Origin: Acidobacteriota bacterium
Lineage (GTDB): Bacteria; Acidobacteriota; Thermoanaerobaculia; UBA5066
Length of the DNA: 61,406 nucleotides
NCBI GenBank assembly: GCA_008363385.1
Contig: RHKY01000030.1
Coordinates: 1 to 61,406, forward strand
Direction: 5' to 3'
The notes below the pieces were generated by a model that was not told where the DNA came from, made no database searches, and worked only from the letters and a program-made list of their open reading frames with translations. Both the position numbers and the translations under genes were made by a program. Below, in pieces: positions 9,364-18,089 of the stretch; position 1 is the first letter of the stretch, and every line of letters starts with the position of its first letter.

Positions 9364-11874
9364 CTAGGCCGCCGGCCGGGCGGCGCGCGCGCGGCGGGCG
9401 CCGTCGAAGGGGCGCGCGAGCGCCGAGGAGAGGACGACGGTGAGGGACGAGACCGGCATCAGGACGGCCGCGAGCAGCGGCCCCACGAAGCCGAGGACGG
9501 CGGCCGTCGCCGCGGCGACGTTGTAGACGAGGGAGAAGCCGAGGTTCCGCCGGACGACCCCGCGGAGGCGACGCGCCCCGTCGAGGACGTCGAGGACCGG
9601 CGCCACTCCCTCGCGCGTCAGCACGACGTCGGCGGCGACGATCGTCGCCCCCGTGCCGCCGTGGACGGCGATCCCGACGTCGGCGAGCGCGAGGGCCGCA
9701 GCGTCGTTCACGCCGTCGCCGACCATGACGACGGCGCCTTCGCGGTCCCTCGCGCCGACGAGGCCGGCGACGAGGTCGCGCTTGGCCTCGGGCGTCAGGC
9801 CGCCGAGCGCGTCCTCGGCCGGGAGGCCGAGCGAGGCGGCGACGCGCGAGACGACCGCCGGGTGGTCGCCGGAGAGGACCCTCACGCGGGCGCCGCGGGC
9901 TCGGAGCGCGGCGATCGTCCGCCGCGCGTCGGCTCGGAGAGGGTCGCCGATTCCGGCGACACCGGCGACGGCCCCGTCGACGGCGACGTAGACGGGGCTC
10001 AGCCCCTCGGCGACGAGGGCGTCGGCGGCCTCCACGAGGCCGGACGGGACCGGGGCGCCTTCGGCCTCGACGTGCGCGCGGTTCCCGACGCGGACCCGGC
10101 GGCCGTCGAGCCGGCCCGAGATCCCCTGCCCGGGGACCTCGCGGACCTCCTCGACGGTCCTCACGACGCGGACGGGCCGGCCGGACGACTCGCGGAAGGC
10201 GCGCGCGACGGCGTGGGACGACTCGGCCTCGAGCGAGCGGGCCAGCTCCCGCGCCGCGTCGTCGCCGACCCAGCGCGCGACCGTGGCCCGCCCCTCGGTG
10301 AGCGTCCCCGTCTTGTCGAGGAGGACGGTGCCGGCGTGCCGGAGGCGCTCGAGGGCGTCGGGGTTCTTCACGAAGACCCCGGCGCGGGCGGCGCGCAGGA
10401 GCGTGACCGAGACGGCGAGCGGGACGGAGAGCCCGAGGGCGCAGGGGCAGGCGACGACGAGGAGCGCGACGACCCGCTCGAGGGCGACCTCCGGGCCGCG
10501 CCCGAGCCAGGCGAGGCCCGTCGCCGCGGAGAGGCCGAGGAGGACCTCCACGAACCGCCGCGCGAGACGGTCCGTCGTCGCCAGGAGCGCCGGCTTCCGC
10601 GAGAGAGCGTCGTTCACGATCGCGAGGAGGGCGCCGACGCGCGTCCCCTCGCCGGCGGCGTCGACGCGGACGACGAGGCGCGCGCCGAGGTTCGTGGCGC
10701 CGGCGTTCACGGCGTCCCCCTCCTTCACGGGCTGGGGAGCCGCCTCGCCGGTCAGGACGGCGTTGTCGAGGGAGGAGCGCCCGGCGAGGACGACACCGTC
10801 GACCGGCACGAGCTCTCCGGAGCGGACCTCGACGCGCTCGCCGGGGGAGAGCGCGGCGATCGGGACCTCGACGGCCGGGGCGCCGGGGCCCTCCCCCTCG
10901 AGGCGCCGCGCGAACTCGAGGAACGCGACCCCGCGGAGCGAGTCGGCCCGTTCGAGCGCCGCGCGCTGCGCGCCCCGCTGCAGCTGCCGGGCGCCGAGGA
11001 GCGCCGCGACGAGCATCGCGAGCGAGTCGAACCAGAGCGGGCCGCTCCCGCGGAGGACGTTGCCGGCGCTCGCGGCGAACGCGGCGGTGAGGGCGAGGGC
11101 GACGGGGAGGTCGATGTGGACCATCCGCGCCTTCAGCCCGGCCAGCGCCGTCTGGTAGAAGGGTCGCGCCGAGAACCCGAGGACGGGGAGGGAGACCGCC
11201 AGGGAGAGCCAGCGGAAGAAGGCCTCGTAGGGCGAGGCCATCCCCTGGTACTCCCCGGCGTAGAGCGCCCCGTGGAGGAACATGAGGTTCATGGCGCAGG
11301 CCGCTGCGACGCCGAGGCGCGCCAGCGCCGTCCGGTCCTCGGCCCGGCGCGCCTCCTGCACGCGCCCCGCGCGGTGGACGTGGGGCGTGTAGCCGAGCCG
11401 GTCGAGGGCCCGCGCGACGGCGGAGAGGCGCGTCGCGCCGGGGCGCCACGTCACCTCGGCGACGGCGCTCCCGAGGTTCAGCCGCACCTCCTCGACGCCC
11501 GGGAGCACGGCGGGGAGCTTCTCGACGAGCCAGACGCACGCGGCGCAGTGGACCCCCTCGAGGTAGAGGCGGGTCCGGCACCGGCCGGCGCCGGCCGCCT
11601 CGGTCGCCTCGGCCTGGAGCGCCAGGTCGTCGAAGTCCTCGAAGCTCCGGCCCGTCACCTTCGCCGGCTCGAGGACGCCCTGCTGCTGGTCGACGAGCCG
11701 GTAGTACTGGTCGAGGCCCCACTCCTTCACCAGCCGGTAGACCTGCCGGCAGCCAGCGCAGCAGAACTGGTCCGTCTCCCCCTCGCGGAGGAGGCCGGGC
11801 GGGACCGCGAGGCCGCAGTGCGCGCACGCCACGGGGGCGGCGCTCAGGCGGCGGCCGTCGCGGGGGGGCGTCAC
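9364..11874 (-). CDS. ccoI: Copper-transporting P-type ATPase CcoI (FixI type)
   Basis: 836 residues from a GTG that overlaps the ccoH stop (GTGA). Domain order: an N-terminal cysteine-rich segment with CAHCG and CCAGC, a heavy-metal-associated domain with CAACV (residues about 80-145), membrane helices including the CPC ion-binding motif in VVACPCALGLS, the phosphorylation motif DKTGTLTEG and the hinge MVGDGVNDAAALA. This is the FixI/CcoI family that exports copper for cbb3-oxidase CuB assembly. The Cys-rich N-terminus before the HMA domain is typical of CcoI rather than CopA. Confidence 0.95.
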   Translation of the reverse strand: MTPPRDGRRLSAAPVACAHCGLAVPPGLLREGETDQFCCAGCRQVYRLVKEWGLDQYYRLVDQQQGVLEPAKVTGRSFEDFDDLALQAEATEAAGAGRCRTRLYLEGVHCAACVWLVEKLPAVLPGVEEVRLNLGSAVAEVTWRPGATRLSAVARALDRLGYTPHVHRAGRVQEARRAEDRTALARLGVAAACAMNLMFLHGALYAGEYQGMASPYEAFFRWLSLAVSLPVLGFSARPFYQTALAGLKARMVHIDLPVALALTAAFAASAGNVLRGSGPLWFDSLAMLVAALLGARQLQRGAQRAALERADSLRGVAFLEFARRLEGEGPGAPAVEVPIAALSPGERVEVRSGELVPVDGVVLAGRSSLDNAVLTGEAAPQPVKEGDAVNAGATNLGARLVVRVDAAGEGTRVGALLAIVNDALSRKPALLATTDRLARRFVEVLLGLSAATGLAWLGRGPEVALERVVALLVVACPCALGLSVPLAVSVTLLRAARAGVFVKNPDALERLRHAGTVLLDKTGTLTEGRATVARWVGDDAARELARSLEAESSHAVARAFRESSGRPVRVVRTVEEVREVPGQGISGRLDGRRVRVGNRAHVEAEGAPVPSGLVEAADALVAEGLSPVYVAVDGAVAGVAGIGDPLRADARRTIAALRARGARVRVLSGDHPAVVSRVAASLGLPAEDALGGLTPEAKRDLVAGLVGARDREGAVVMVGDGVNDAAALALADVGIAVHGGTGATIVAADVVLTREGVAPVLDVLDGARRLRGVVRRNLGFSLVYNVAAATAAVLGFVGPLLAAVLMPVSSLTVVLSSALARPFDGARRARAARPAA

Positions 11875-12407
11875 TTCGCCGAGCCCTCCGCGGGTGGGGC
11901 GTCCGGCGGGACGTCGACGCGGGCGGCGTGGACGAAGCGGAGCGCCTCGCGCTTGGCGTCGATCCGGAGCTCCCACGTCCCGGGCTGGTCGAGGAGGACG
12001 AGGGCGCGGTAGCGGCCCGGCTCCTGCGGGAGCCCGACGAGCTCGCCGGTCTGGTTGAGCCGGGTGTCGGAGGGGCGGATCGCGAAGAGGCGGCCGGCGA
12101 GGCCGGCGACCGGGCTCCCGTCCTGCTCGGCGACGCGGACGTCCACGGGGCGCGGCATGCCGGGGAAGTGGGGGACCCCCTCGGGGAGCTCGTAGCGGAC
12201 CGCCCAGCCGAGCTGGCGGCTCGCCTCCTCGACCGCCTCGTCGGCGTCCCACGAGCGGGCGGCCTCGTAGTAGCCGCGGATCGGCCGGGGGACGTCGGGG
12301 CGGGTCGCGACCCAGACGAGGACCCCGCAGGCGACGACCGACATCGTGAGGAGGCCGCCGATGTAGATCGGCCAGCGGTACTCGGAGACGAGGCGGAGGA
12401 GCTTCAC
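11871..12407 (-). CDS. ccoH: FixH/CcoH family protein
   Basis: 178 residues with one N-terminal transmembrane helix (about residues 14-34) and a periplasmic beta domain with GWAVRYELPEG, VAEQDGSPVAGL and QPGTWELRIDAKR, the features of FixH. Its GTG start overlaps the ccoG stop (GTGA) and its own stop overlaps the ccoI start, so ccoG-ccoH-ccoI are strictly coupled. CcoH associates with the oxidase and is needed for its stability or assembly. It is related in type to the second FixH-like gene at 884-1408 but clearly diverged from it. Confidence 0.9.
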   Translation of the reverse strand: MKLLRLVSEYRWPIYIGGLLTMSVVACGVLVWVATRPDVPRPIRGYYEAARSWDADEAVEEASRQLGWAVRYELPEGVPHFPGMPRPVDVRVAEQDGSPVAGLAGRLFAIRPSDTRLNQTGELVGLPQEPGRYRALVLLDQPGTWELRIDAKREALRFVHAARVDVPPDAPPAEGSAK

Positions 12408-13903
12408 GGCGCCCCCGCGGCGTCGTCGGTGAAGGGCCCGAGGAGGAGGAACTCGACCTCCTCGCGGAAGCCCTTGTCCGAGGTGACGAGGTAGCGGACG
12501 GGGGCCTGACCGTCCACGAAGACCCCCTTCGGCACCGTCGTCACCGCGTTCACCGTCACGAGCTTCGCCGGCGCGACGACCACGGGAGACTCGGAGAGGA
12601 CGAGGCCGGCGCCCGCGGGGCTCACGACCTCGACCGTGAACCTCTGCTCGTCGGCGCGCTGGTTCGTGAACCGGATCCGCTGCTGGTTGGCGACCCCCCC
12701 GGTCGGGAGGATCCGGTACGGCTCCCGTCCGCCGCGCACGACCTCGACGAGCGCGTCGCCTCGCGTGGCCACGAGCGCGGCGAGCGTCCCCCAGGCCAGG
12801 AGGAGGATCCCGAGGTAGGCGAGGTTCCGCGGCCGGAAGAGCCGCCTCACGCCCCCCTTCTGCTCGCGCTCGGAGGTGTACCGGATGAGCCCGATCGGCT
12901 TGTCCTGGCTCAGCATCACCTCGTCGCAGGCGTCGACGCACTGGGCCGTGCCGATGCACTCGGGCTGCAGGCCCCTCCGGATGTCGGTCCCGGTCGGGCA
13001 GGCGTTCACGCAGCTGCGGCAGGCGATGCAGTCCCCCGCGGGGACCCCCGCGACGCGGTCCTTCACCTTCACCTTCGGGTCGCCGCGCTTCTCGTCGTAG
13101 GCGACGAGGATCGTGTCCTGGTCCGCCAGGACGTTCTGCAGCCGCCCGTACGGGCAGGCGATCGTGCACATCTGGTCGCGGAACCAGCCGAAGTCGAAGA
13201 GGATCGCGCCCGTGACGAGGGCGATCGTGAAGAGCGCCCCCTTCACCGAGAGGAGGTCCGCCGCCAGCCCCGCGAGGAGCCCTTTCCAGCCGACGAAGTA
13301 GGCGACGAAGGTGGAGGCCATCGCCAGGGCGAGGAGCGTCCAGAGGACCCACTTCGCCGACTTGACCGCGAGCTTCCGGCCGCTCCAGGGGGCGGCGTTG
13401 AACTTCCGCTGCTTCAGCGGCCCGCCCTCCAGCCACGCCTCGACGGGCCGGAAGAAGAACTCGAGGTAGACCGTCTGCGGGCAGGCGTAGCCGCACCACA
13501 TCCGCCCGAACGTGGAGCCCACGAAGAAGACCGTGACGATGACGCCGAGCCCGAACGCGGCGAGGAGGACGTTGTCCGTCGGGTGGAACGTCGCGCCGAG
13601 GACGTGGAACTGCCGGGACGCGAGGTCGAGGAAGACGGCCGGGTGGCCGCCGACCGGGACGACCGGGAGGGCGAAGAAGAGCCCGAAGAGGCCGTAGGCG
13701 ATCGCCCGGCGGATCCGCCAGTAACGCCCCTTTCGGACGAGCGGGTGGAAGAACTTCCGCTTGCCGTCGGCCGTCAGGCTGTAGAGGAGGTCCTCCTCCG
13801 GCGCGACGTCGAACACGCGCTCCCGCTGCGCCGGCGCCGCCGGGAGCGTCGGCCCCGGCGTCTCGGGCGCCCCTCCCCGCGGCTTCTCGGCGACTCCCGG
13901 CAC
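12404..13903 (-). CDS. ccoG: Cytochrome c oxidase accessory protein CcoG (RdxA/FixG)
   Basis: 499 residues from a GTG start. Five hydrophobic helices surround CGYACPQTVYLEFFFRP, followed by CTIACPYGRLQ and a two-cluster ferredoxin segment (CIACRSCVNACPTGTDIR and CIGTAQCVDAC). The C-terminal periplasmic Ig-like FixG_C domain ends near FLLLGP. CcoG is thought to reduce copper for CuB insertion. It starts one base after the ccoP stop. Confidence 0.95.
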   Translation of the reverse strand: MPGVAEKPRGGAPETPGPTLPAAPAQRERVFDVAPEEDLLYSLTADGKRKFFHPLVRKGRYWRIRRAIAYGLFGLFFALPVVPVGGHPAVFLDLASRQFHVLGATFHPTDNVLLAAFGLGVIVTVFFVGSTFGRMWCGYACPQTVYLEFFFRPVEAWLEGGPLKQRKFNAAPWSGRKLAVKSAKWVLWTLLALAMASTFVAYFVGWKGLLAGLAADLLSVKGALFTIALVTGAILFDFGWFRDQMCTIACPYGRLQNVLADQDTILVAYDEKRGDPKVKVKDRVAGVPAGDCIACRSCVNACPTGTDIRRGLQPECIGTAQCVDACDEVMLSQDKPIGLIRYTSEREQKGGVRRLFRPRNLAYLGILLLAWGTLAALVATRGDALVEVVRGGREPYRILPTGGVANQQRIRFTNQRADEQRFTVEVVSPAGAGLVLSESPVVVAPAKLVTVNAVTTVPKGVFVDGQAPVRYLVTSDKGFREEVEFLLLGPFTDDAAGAP

Positions 13904-13904
13904 G

Positions 13905-14492
13905 TCAGTTCCCGGGGATCGGCTCGGGCGCGAACGGGTCGCCCTCGGCGGGCTTGGCGCCGGCCGGGTTCGAGCCCTGCAGGCTCCTCACGTAGGAGAC
14001 GAGCGCCGAGAGCTCCTCGGGCTTGACGGCGCGGCCCCAGGGCGGCATCCCCTTCGCGGGCCACCCCTTGGCGATCGACTGGAAGACCTGCTCGACGGAG
14101 CCGCCGTGGATCCAGCGGTCGTCGGTGAGGTTCGGGCCGATGAGACCCTGGGCCTGGGCGCCGTGGCAGGGGGCGCACGACTTCGCGAAGCGCGCGGCCC
14201 CGAGATCGAGGACGGCCGCGTTCTTCGCGCCCGCGAGGAGCTCGGCCGCCGTCGGGGGGACGAGCGGGTTCGCGTCGAAGTGCGCCTGGACGGCGGCGAG
14301 CGACTGCTGGGTCTCCGCCCGGTACTCCGACTCCATCGACCCCTCGCCGAAGCTCAGGGCGTAGAAGACGAGGTAGGCCGCCGCGAAGACGATCGACCCC
14401 CACCAGATGGCCATGAGCCAGCCGGGCATCGGGTTGTCGTACTCCTTGATGCCGTCCAGCTCGTGGAGAACCTTGTCCTCGTACTGTGCCAT
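13905..14492 (-). CDS. ccoP: cbb3-type cytochrome oxidase subunit III, single-haem CcoP
   Basis: 195 residues. The N-terminal HELDGIKEYDNPMPGWL motif and the transmembrane helix that follows (about residues 26-46) are diagnostic for CcoP. Only one cytochrome c domain follows, with one CAPCH motif near residue 112 and the axial Met in KGMPPWG. Canonical proteobacterial CcoP is around 300 residues with two haems, so this is the short monohaem form. It sits between ccoQ and ccoG with short gaps. Confidence 0.94.
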   Translation of the reverse strand: MAQYEDKVLHELDGIKEYDNPMPGWLMAIWWGSIVFAAAYLVFYALSFGEGSMESEYRAETQQSLAAVQAHFDANPLVPPTAAELLAGAKNAAVLDLGAARFAKSCAPCHGAQAQGLIGPNLTDDRWIHGGSVEQVFQSIAKGWPAKGMPPWGRAVKPEELSALVSYVRSLQGSNPAGAKPAEGDPFAPEPIPGN

Positions 14493-14504
14493 GGTCCCCT
14501 CTCG

Positions 14505-14705
14505 TCAGGCCTTCGGGCCCGGGCTCCCCGGGACGTCGGCGGGGGCGCCGCTCTCCTCGAGCGGGAGGCGGGCGCGGGCGTCCATCTCCTCGCTCCGCGC
14601 GCGGAGGACGCGCACGGTGACGAGGACCCAGGCGCCGATGAAGAAGAGCATCGAGGCGATCACCCAGGCCGACGCCCCGGTGCGGGCTGCGAGCTCCTGG
14701 AGCAC
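14505..14705 (-). CDS. ccoQ: CcoQ-like small cbb3 oxidase subunit
   Basis: 66 residues from a GTG at 14705, three bases after the ccoNO stop. One transmembrane helix (about residues 13-33) is followed by a charged stretch and a Pro/Gly tail. Sequence identity to known CcoQ is weak, as usual for this subunit; size, topology and position between ccoNO and ccoP carry the call. The longer reading frame covering it is antisense to ccoNO and not real. Confidence 0.75.
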   Translation of the reverse strand: MLQELAARTGASAWVIASMLFFIGAWVLVTVRVLRARSEEMDARARLPLEESGAPADVPGSPGPKA

Positions 14706-14707
14706 GG

Positions 14708-16966
14708 CTACTTCTCGGCCACGGCGGCGGGCGCGGCGGCTGCGGGAGCCGCCGGCGCGGGGGCGGGGGCGGAGAGCGGGGCCTGCGGCGCCACACGCTT
14801 CCACCGGATGTCGGTCCCGAGCCGCTGGAGGTAGGCCGTGAGCGCCGTGATCTCCTTGTCGGCGAGCCCCTTCGGCCCCTGCTGCGCCTCGACCTCCGCG
14901 GCGATCGCCTTCGCCTGGGCCTCGATCGCCGCCGGGGCGTTCTCGATCTCGCCGTCGGCGTACGGGACGCCCACCGCGCGGAGGGCGCGCATCTTCGCCC
15001 CGACGCTCGCGACGTCGTACGTGTCCGTCAGGAGGTGCGGGTAGCGCGGCATGACGGAGCCGGGCGTCGTCGAGCTCGGCACCTTCATGTGGCGGACGTG
15101 CCAGAGCGACGGGTACTTCCCGCCGACGCGGTGCAGGTCCGGCCCGGTCCGCTTCGACCCCCACTGGAACGGGTGGTCGTAGACGTACTCGCCCGCCTTG
15201 GAGTACTCGCCGTACCGCTCGGTCTCGTAGCGGAAGGGGCGGACGAGCTGCGAGTGGCAGTTGTAGCAGCCCTCCCGCAGGTAGACGTCGCGCCCCAGCA
15301 CCTCGAGCGGCGTGTACGGCTTCACGCTCGCGATCTCCTTGACGTTCGACTTGTCGAAGAACATCGGGATCGCCTCGACGAGCGAGCCGACGGAGAGGGC
15401 GAGGGCCGTCAGGACGGTGAGCGTCACGACGCGCCCCTCGAGGACGCGGTGGAACCCGTGCCTCAGCTCGTGCTGGAGCCGGTAGAGGGCGTGGTCGTAC
15501 GTGTTCGCCGGGGTCACGGCGCCCGGGGCGGAGAGGTCCTTCACGAGCGGCGGCGCGACGACCTCCGGCTCCTGGTCGAAGCCGGCCGGCGCGCTCCGGA
15601 TCGTCTTCACGAGGTTCCAGACGCCCACGAGGAGGCCGGCGAAGAAGAGGACCGCCGCCACGAGGCGGACCCAGTACATCGGGACGATCCGGATGACGGT
15701 CTCGATGAAGTCCGGGTAGACGAGCCGGCCGTCGGGCTCGAAGGCCCGCCACATCGCCCACTGGGTGATGCCGGCGACCCACATCGAGACCTGGTACAGG
15801 ATGAGGCCGACCGTGGCGACCCAGAAGTGGGTCGTCGCCGCCTTCCTCGAGAAGAGCTCGGTCTTCCAGAGCCGCGGGACGGCCCAGTAGAGGATGCCGA
15901 AGGAGAGGAAGGCGTTCCAGCCGAGGGCGCCCGCGTGGACGTGGCCGATCGTCCAGTCGGTGAAGTGCGAGACCGCGTTCACCGACTTGATCGACATCAT
16001 CGGCCCCTCGAAGGTCGACATGCCGTAGTAGGTGACCGCCACGACCATGAACTTCAGGATCGGGTCCTCGCGGAGCTTGTGCCACGCGCCGCGGAGGGTG
16101 AAGAAGCCGTTGACCATGCCGCCCCAGGAGGGCATCCAGAGGATGAGCGAGAAGAGCATCCCGAGCGTGGAGGCCCACTCCGGGACGGCCGAGTAGTGGA
16201 GGTGGTGCGGACCGGCCCAGATGTAGACGAAGACGAGCGACCAGAAGTGCATGATCGACAGCCTGTAGCTGAAGACCGGCCGGTCCGCCGCCTTCGGGAG
16301 GTAGTAGTACATGAGGCCGAGGAACGGCGTCGTCAGGAAGAAGGCGACGGCGTTGTGCCCGTACCACCACTGCATGAGCGCGTCCTTGACCCCGGAGTAG
16401 GCCGAGTAGCTCCCGAGCCAGGAGTACGGCATCGCCATGCTGTTGCCGATGTGGAGGATCGCCACCGCGACGATCGTCGCGATGTAGAACCAGATCGCGA
16501 CGTAGAGGTGCTTCTCGCGCCGGATCGCGACGGTCCCGAAGAAGTTGACCGCGAAGGTGACCCAGAGGAGGGCGATCACGACGTCGAGGACCCACGGGAG
16601 CTCGGCGTACTCCTTGCCCTGCGTCGTCCCCGTCACGAGCGCGAGCGCCGCCGCGACGATCAGGAGCTGCCACCCCCAGAAGTGGACCTTCGAGAGCACG
16701 TCGCTGAAGAGGCGCGTCTTCAGCAGCCTCTGCATCGAGTGGTAGACGCCCCCGAAGATGATGTTCCCGATGAACGCGAAGATGACCGCGTTCGTGTGCA
16801 GGGGGCGGAGCCGCCCGAAAGTGAGGTACGGCGCCAGGTTGAGCGCGGGCATGAAGAGCATGGCCGCGATCAGCACCCCGACGAGCATGCCGACCACGGC
16901 CCAGACCATGGCGGCGATGAAGAAGAGGCGCGGGGTCCGATCGTCGTAGCGGACGGTGTTGCTCAT
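14708..16966 (-). CDS. ccoNO: Fused CcoN-CcoO: cbb3-type cytochrome c oxidase subunits I and II
   Basis: 752 residues. Residues about 1-470 are CcoN with 12 helices and haem/CuB ligand blocks: RPLHTNAV, YGHNAVAFF, GPHHLHYS and FTDWTIGHVHAGALGW. After a linker, a helix at about 520-540 begins CcoO, with the haem site CYNCHSQLVRPF near residue 565, the PFQWGSKRTGPDLHRVGGKY block and an axial Met in PGSVMPRYPHL. CcoN and CcoO are usually separate genes; here one chain carries both. The C-terminus adds an Ala/Pro-rich tail. It starts the operon; GGGAG about six bases before the ATG is a plausible ribosome binding site. Confidence 0.95.
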   Translation of the reverse strand: MSNTVRYDDRTPRLFFIAAMVWAVVGMLVGVLIAAMLFMPALNLAPYLTFGRLRPLHTNAVIFAFIGNIIFGGVYHSMQRLLKTRLFSDVLSKVHFWGWQLLIVAAALALVTGTTQGKEYAELPWVLDVVIALLWVTFAVNFFGTVAIRREKHLYVAIWFYIATIVAVAILHIGNSMAMPYSWLGSYSAYSGVKDALMQWWYGHNAVAFFLTTPFLGLMYYYLPKAADRPVFSYRLSIMHFWSLVFVYIWAGPHHLHYSAVPEWASTLGMLFSLILWMPSWGGMVNGFFTLRGAWHKLREDPILKFMVVAVTYYGMSTFEGPMMSIKSVNAVSHFTDWTIGHVHAGALGWNAFLSFGILYWAVPRLWKTELFSRKAATTHFWVATVGLILYQVSMWVAGITQWAMWRAFEPDGRLVYPDFIETVIRIVPMYWVRLVAAVLFFAGLLVGVWNLVKTIRSAPAGFDQEPEVVAPPLVKDLSAPGAVTPANTYDHALYRLQHELRHGFHRVLEGRVVTLTVLTALALSVGSLVEAIPMFFDKSNVKEIASVKPYTPLEVLGRDVYLREGCYNCHSQLVRPFRYETERYGEYSKAGEYVYDHPFQWGSKRTGPDLHRVGGKYPSLWHVRHMKVPSSTTPGSVMPRYPHLLTDTYDVASVGAKMRALRAVGVPYADGEIENAPAAIEAQAKAIAAEVEAQQGPKGLADKEITALTAYLQRLGTDIRWKRVAPQAPLSAPAPAPAAPAAAAPAAVAEK

Positions 16967-17351
16967 CGATCTCCCATCCTGTTCCCGTGCGTTCCCCGGT
17001 AGTCGAGCGGTGGAGCGACCCCGGCCCGGGCGGCCGGTCCGGCGAGCGCGATCGGGGGGCGAGGGGACCCCGGGAGCCCGGAGCTCGCCGGTCGGACCGG
17101 AGCCCGCCGGGACGAGCCGACGTCGGCCCGTCTCACGTCCCCTCCCCGTGCCACCCGTCCGGCAAGCGGCCCCCTCGAGGCGTCCCGCCCGATCTCGTTG
17201 CCGCCTGCGATCTTCGGACGGCGTTGCGCGCCGCGCTATCCAACAAATGCGTCACGGCGGAGATCGGCCGGGAAGGGTCCGCGGCGGCGCAGCCCGGGAT
17301 CGGGCTCGGGCCCGCCCGCGGAAGGTCACGCAGCGTCGTGGGTTGCGGCGA

Positions 17352-17372
17352 TCCTGCGGCGCCGTCGCAGGA
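17352..17372. promoter_or_regulatory. Inverted repeat in the ccoNO upstream region
   Basis: TCCTGCG and CGCAGGA form perfect 7-bp arms around a 7-base loop. There is no T-tract on either side. It may be a terminator remnant for the upstream gene, a leader hairpin or an operator; nothing decides between them. Confidence 0.4.
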
Positions 17373-17394
17373 CGGCCCTGGAGGGGAGCCGGGC

Positions 17395-17410
17395 TGATGC
17401 AAATGCATCA
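17395..17410. promoter_or_regulatory. Perfect palindrome TGATGCA-AA-TGCATCA, candidate operator
   Basis: Two 7-base arms around an AA centre, AT-rich in a very GC-rich neighbourhood, about 430 bp upstream of ccoNO. FNR boxes have TGAT and ATCA separated by four bases; here the separation is eight, so it is not a standard FNR/Anr site. The GATGCA...TGCATC core resembles half-sites of Rrf2-family (NsrR-like) regulators in composition but not in spacing. The regulator is unknown. Confidence 0.5.
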
Positions 17411-17592
17411 CGAGCGAGCGGCCGGGAGCCCCGTGCGAGGACGACGAAGAGGACGACTCGGTCGAGTTGGCGGCGGAGGCGCCCGGGACCGGAGGCGGGC
17501 GCGTAGTGCGTTTGAATCATCCTGTCACGCGGTGATCCAGACGCCGAGCCGGGACCCGCCCGGCCGCAGGCGCGCGCGTCGCCGGTGCGCGG

Positions 17593-17988
17593 TCAGGCCG
17601 GCCTCTCCGGCGGCTCGTACTCGACGAACGGGCCCTCGGCCTCCCGGCTCCGATCCCTGTAGCAGCAATGGCCGGTCTTCTCGTGGCCGGTGTAGTGGGC
17701 CTCGAACGAGCGGCACGCCTCCGGGCGGCGCAGCCACCGTCCGTCCGTCCCGGTGCAGTGCTCGACGAGGACCGGGAACTCCCCCTCGGGGCGGACCTCC
17801 AGGATCGTCGCCTCCGATGGCTCCACCTTCTCGTCGGCGAGGCGCTCCAGGAGGCCGCAGAGGGTGTCCGAGACGTAGCTGTGGGTCATCCCCGGGACGC
17901 CCGCGACGGGGGTCCGGGCCTCGTACGTGTAGGGGAGCCGATGGTCGTACTTGGAGGCGGGACCGAGGACGCGCCGCACCATGCTCAT
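17593..17988 (-). CDS. Uncharacterised 131-residue protein
   Basis: I do not recognise this family. The sequence is soluble, with no signal peptide or membrane segment, and has normal codon usage. Cys and His are concentrated in the second half: HCTGTDG, a single EACRSFEAH, and GHEKTGHCCYRD. This suggests metal binding or redox chemistry, though no standard zinc-finger spacing is present. The ATG at 17988 (MSMVRR) fits the start of the globular part; a longer frame to 18072 adds a low-complexity Arg/Pro/Gly stretch. It is divergent from the MBL-fold hydrolase with about 100 bp between them, so the two may share a promoter region. Confidence 0.7.
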   Translation of the reverse strand: MSMVRRVLGPASKYDHRLPYTYEARTPVAGVPGMTHSYVSDTLCGLLERLADEKVEPSEATILEVRPEGEFPVLVEHCTGTDGRWLRRPEACRSFEAHYTGHEKTGHCCYRDRSREAEGPFVEYEPPERPA

Positions 17989-18089
17989 CCCGAGACTCCT
18001 TCCCGGCGGGGTGCCGCGCGGCGCCCTCTCGAGGATACCCCGCGGCCCGCGCGCGGACCCGGGAGGAGACAATGGACGAGAGGTGACCG

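Larger units (their letters stand above)
16967..17592. other. 626-bp non-coding region upstream of the respiratory operon
   Basis: This is the longest gap in the window. Short reading frames exist in it (for example 17133-17411 and 17326-17520 on the minus strand), but they show no domain, signal peptide or ribosome binding site, so I do not call them genes. It holds a perfect 7-bp-arm palindrome at 17395-17410 and an inverted repeat TCCTGCG/CGCAGGA at 17352-17372. The operon promoter and any long leader RNA should lie here, because the gene on the far side ends at 17593 reading the same way. No clear sigma-70 promoter was identified. Confidence 0.7.

Noticed and set aside
17395-17410. FNR/Anr box controlling the oxidase operon
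   Set aside because: TGAT and ATCA are eight bases apart, not four.
17133-17520. Small minus-strand reading frames (92 and 64 residues) in the gap upstream of ccoNO
   Set aside because: No ribosome binding site, domain or signal peptide; Arg/Pro/Ala-rich composition typical of chance frames in high-GC DNA.
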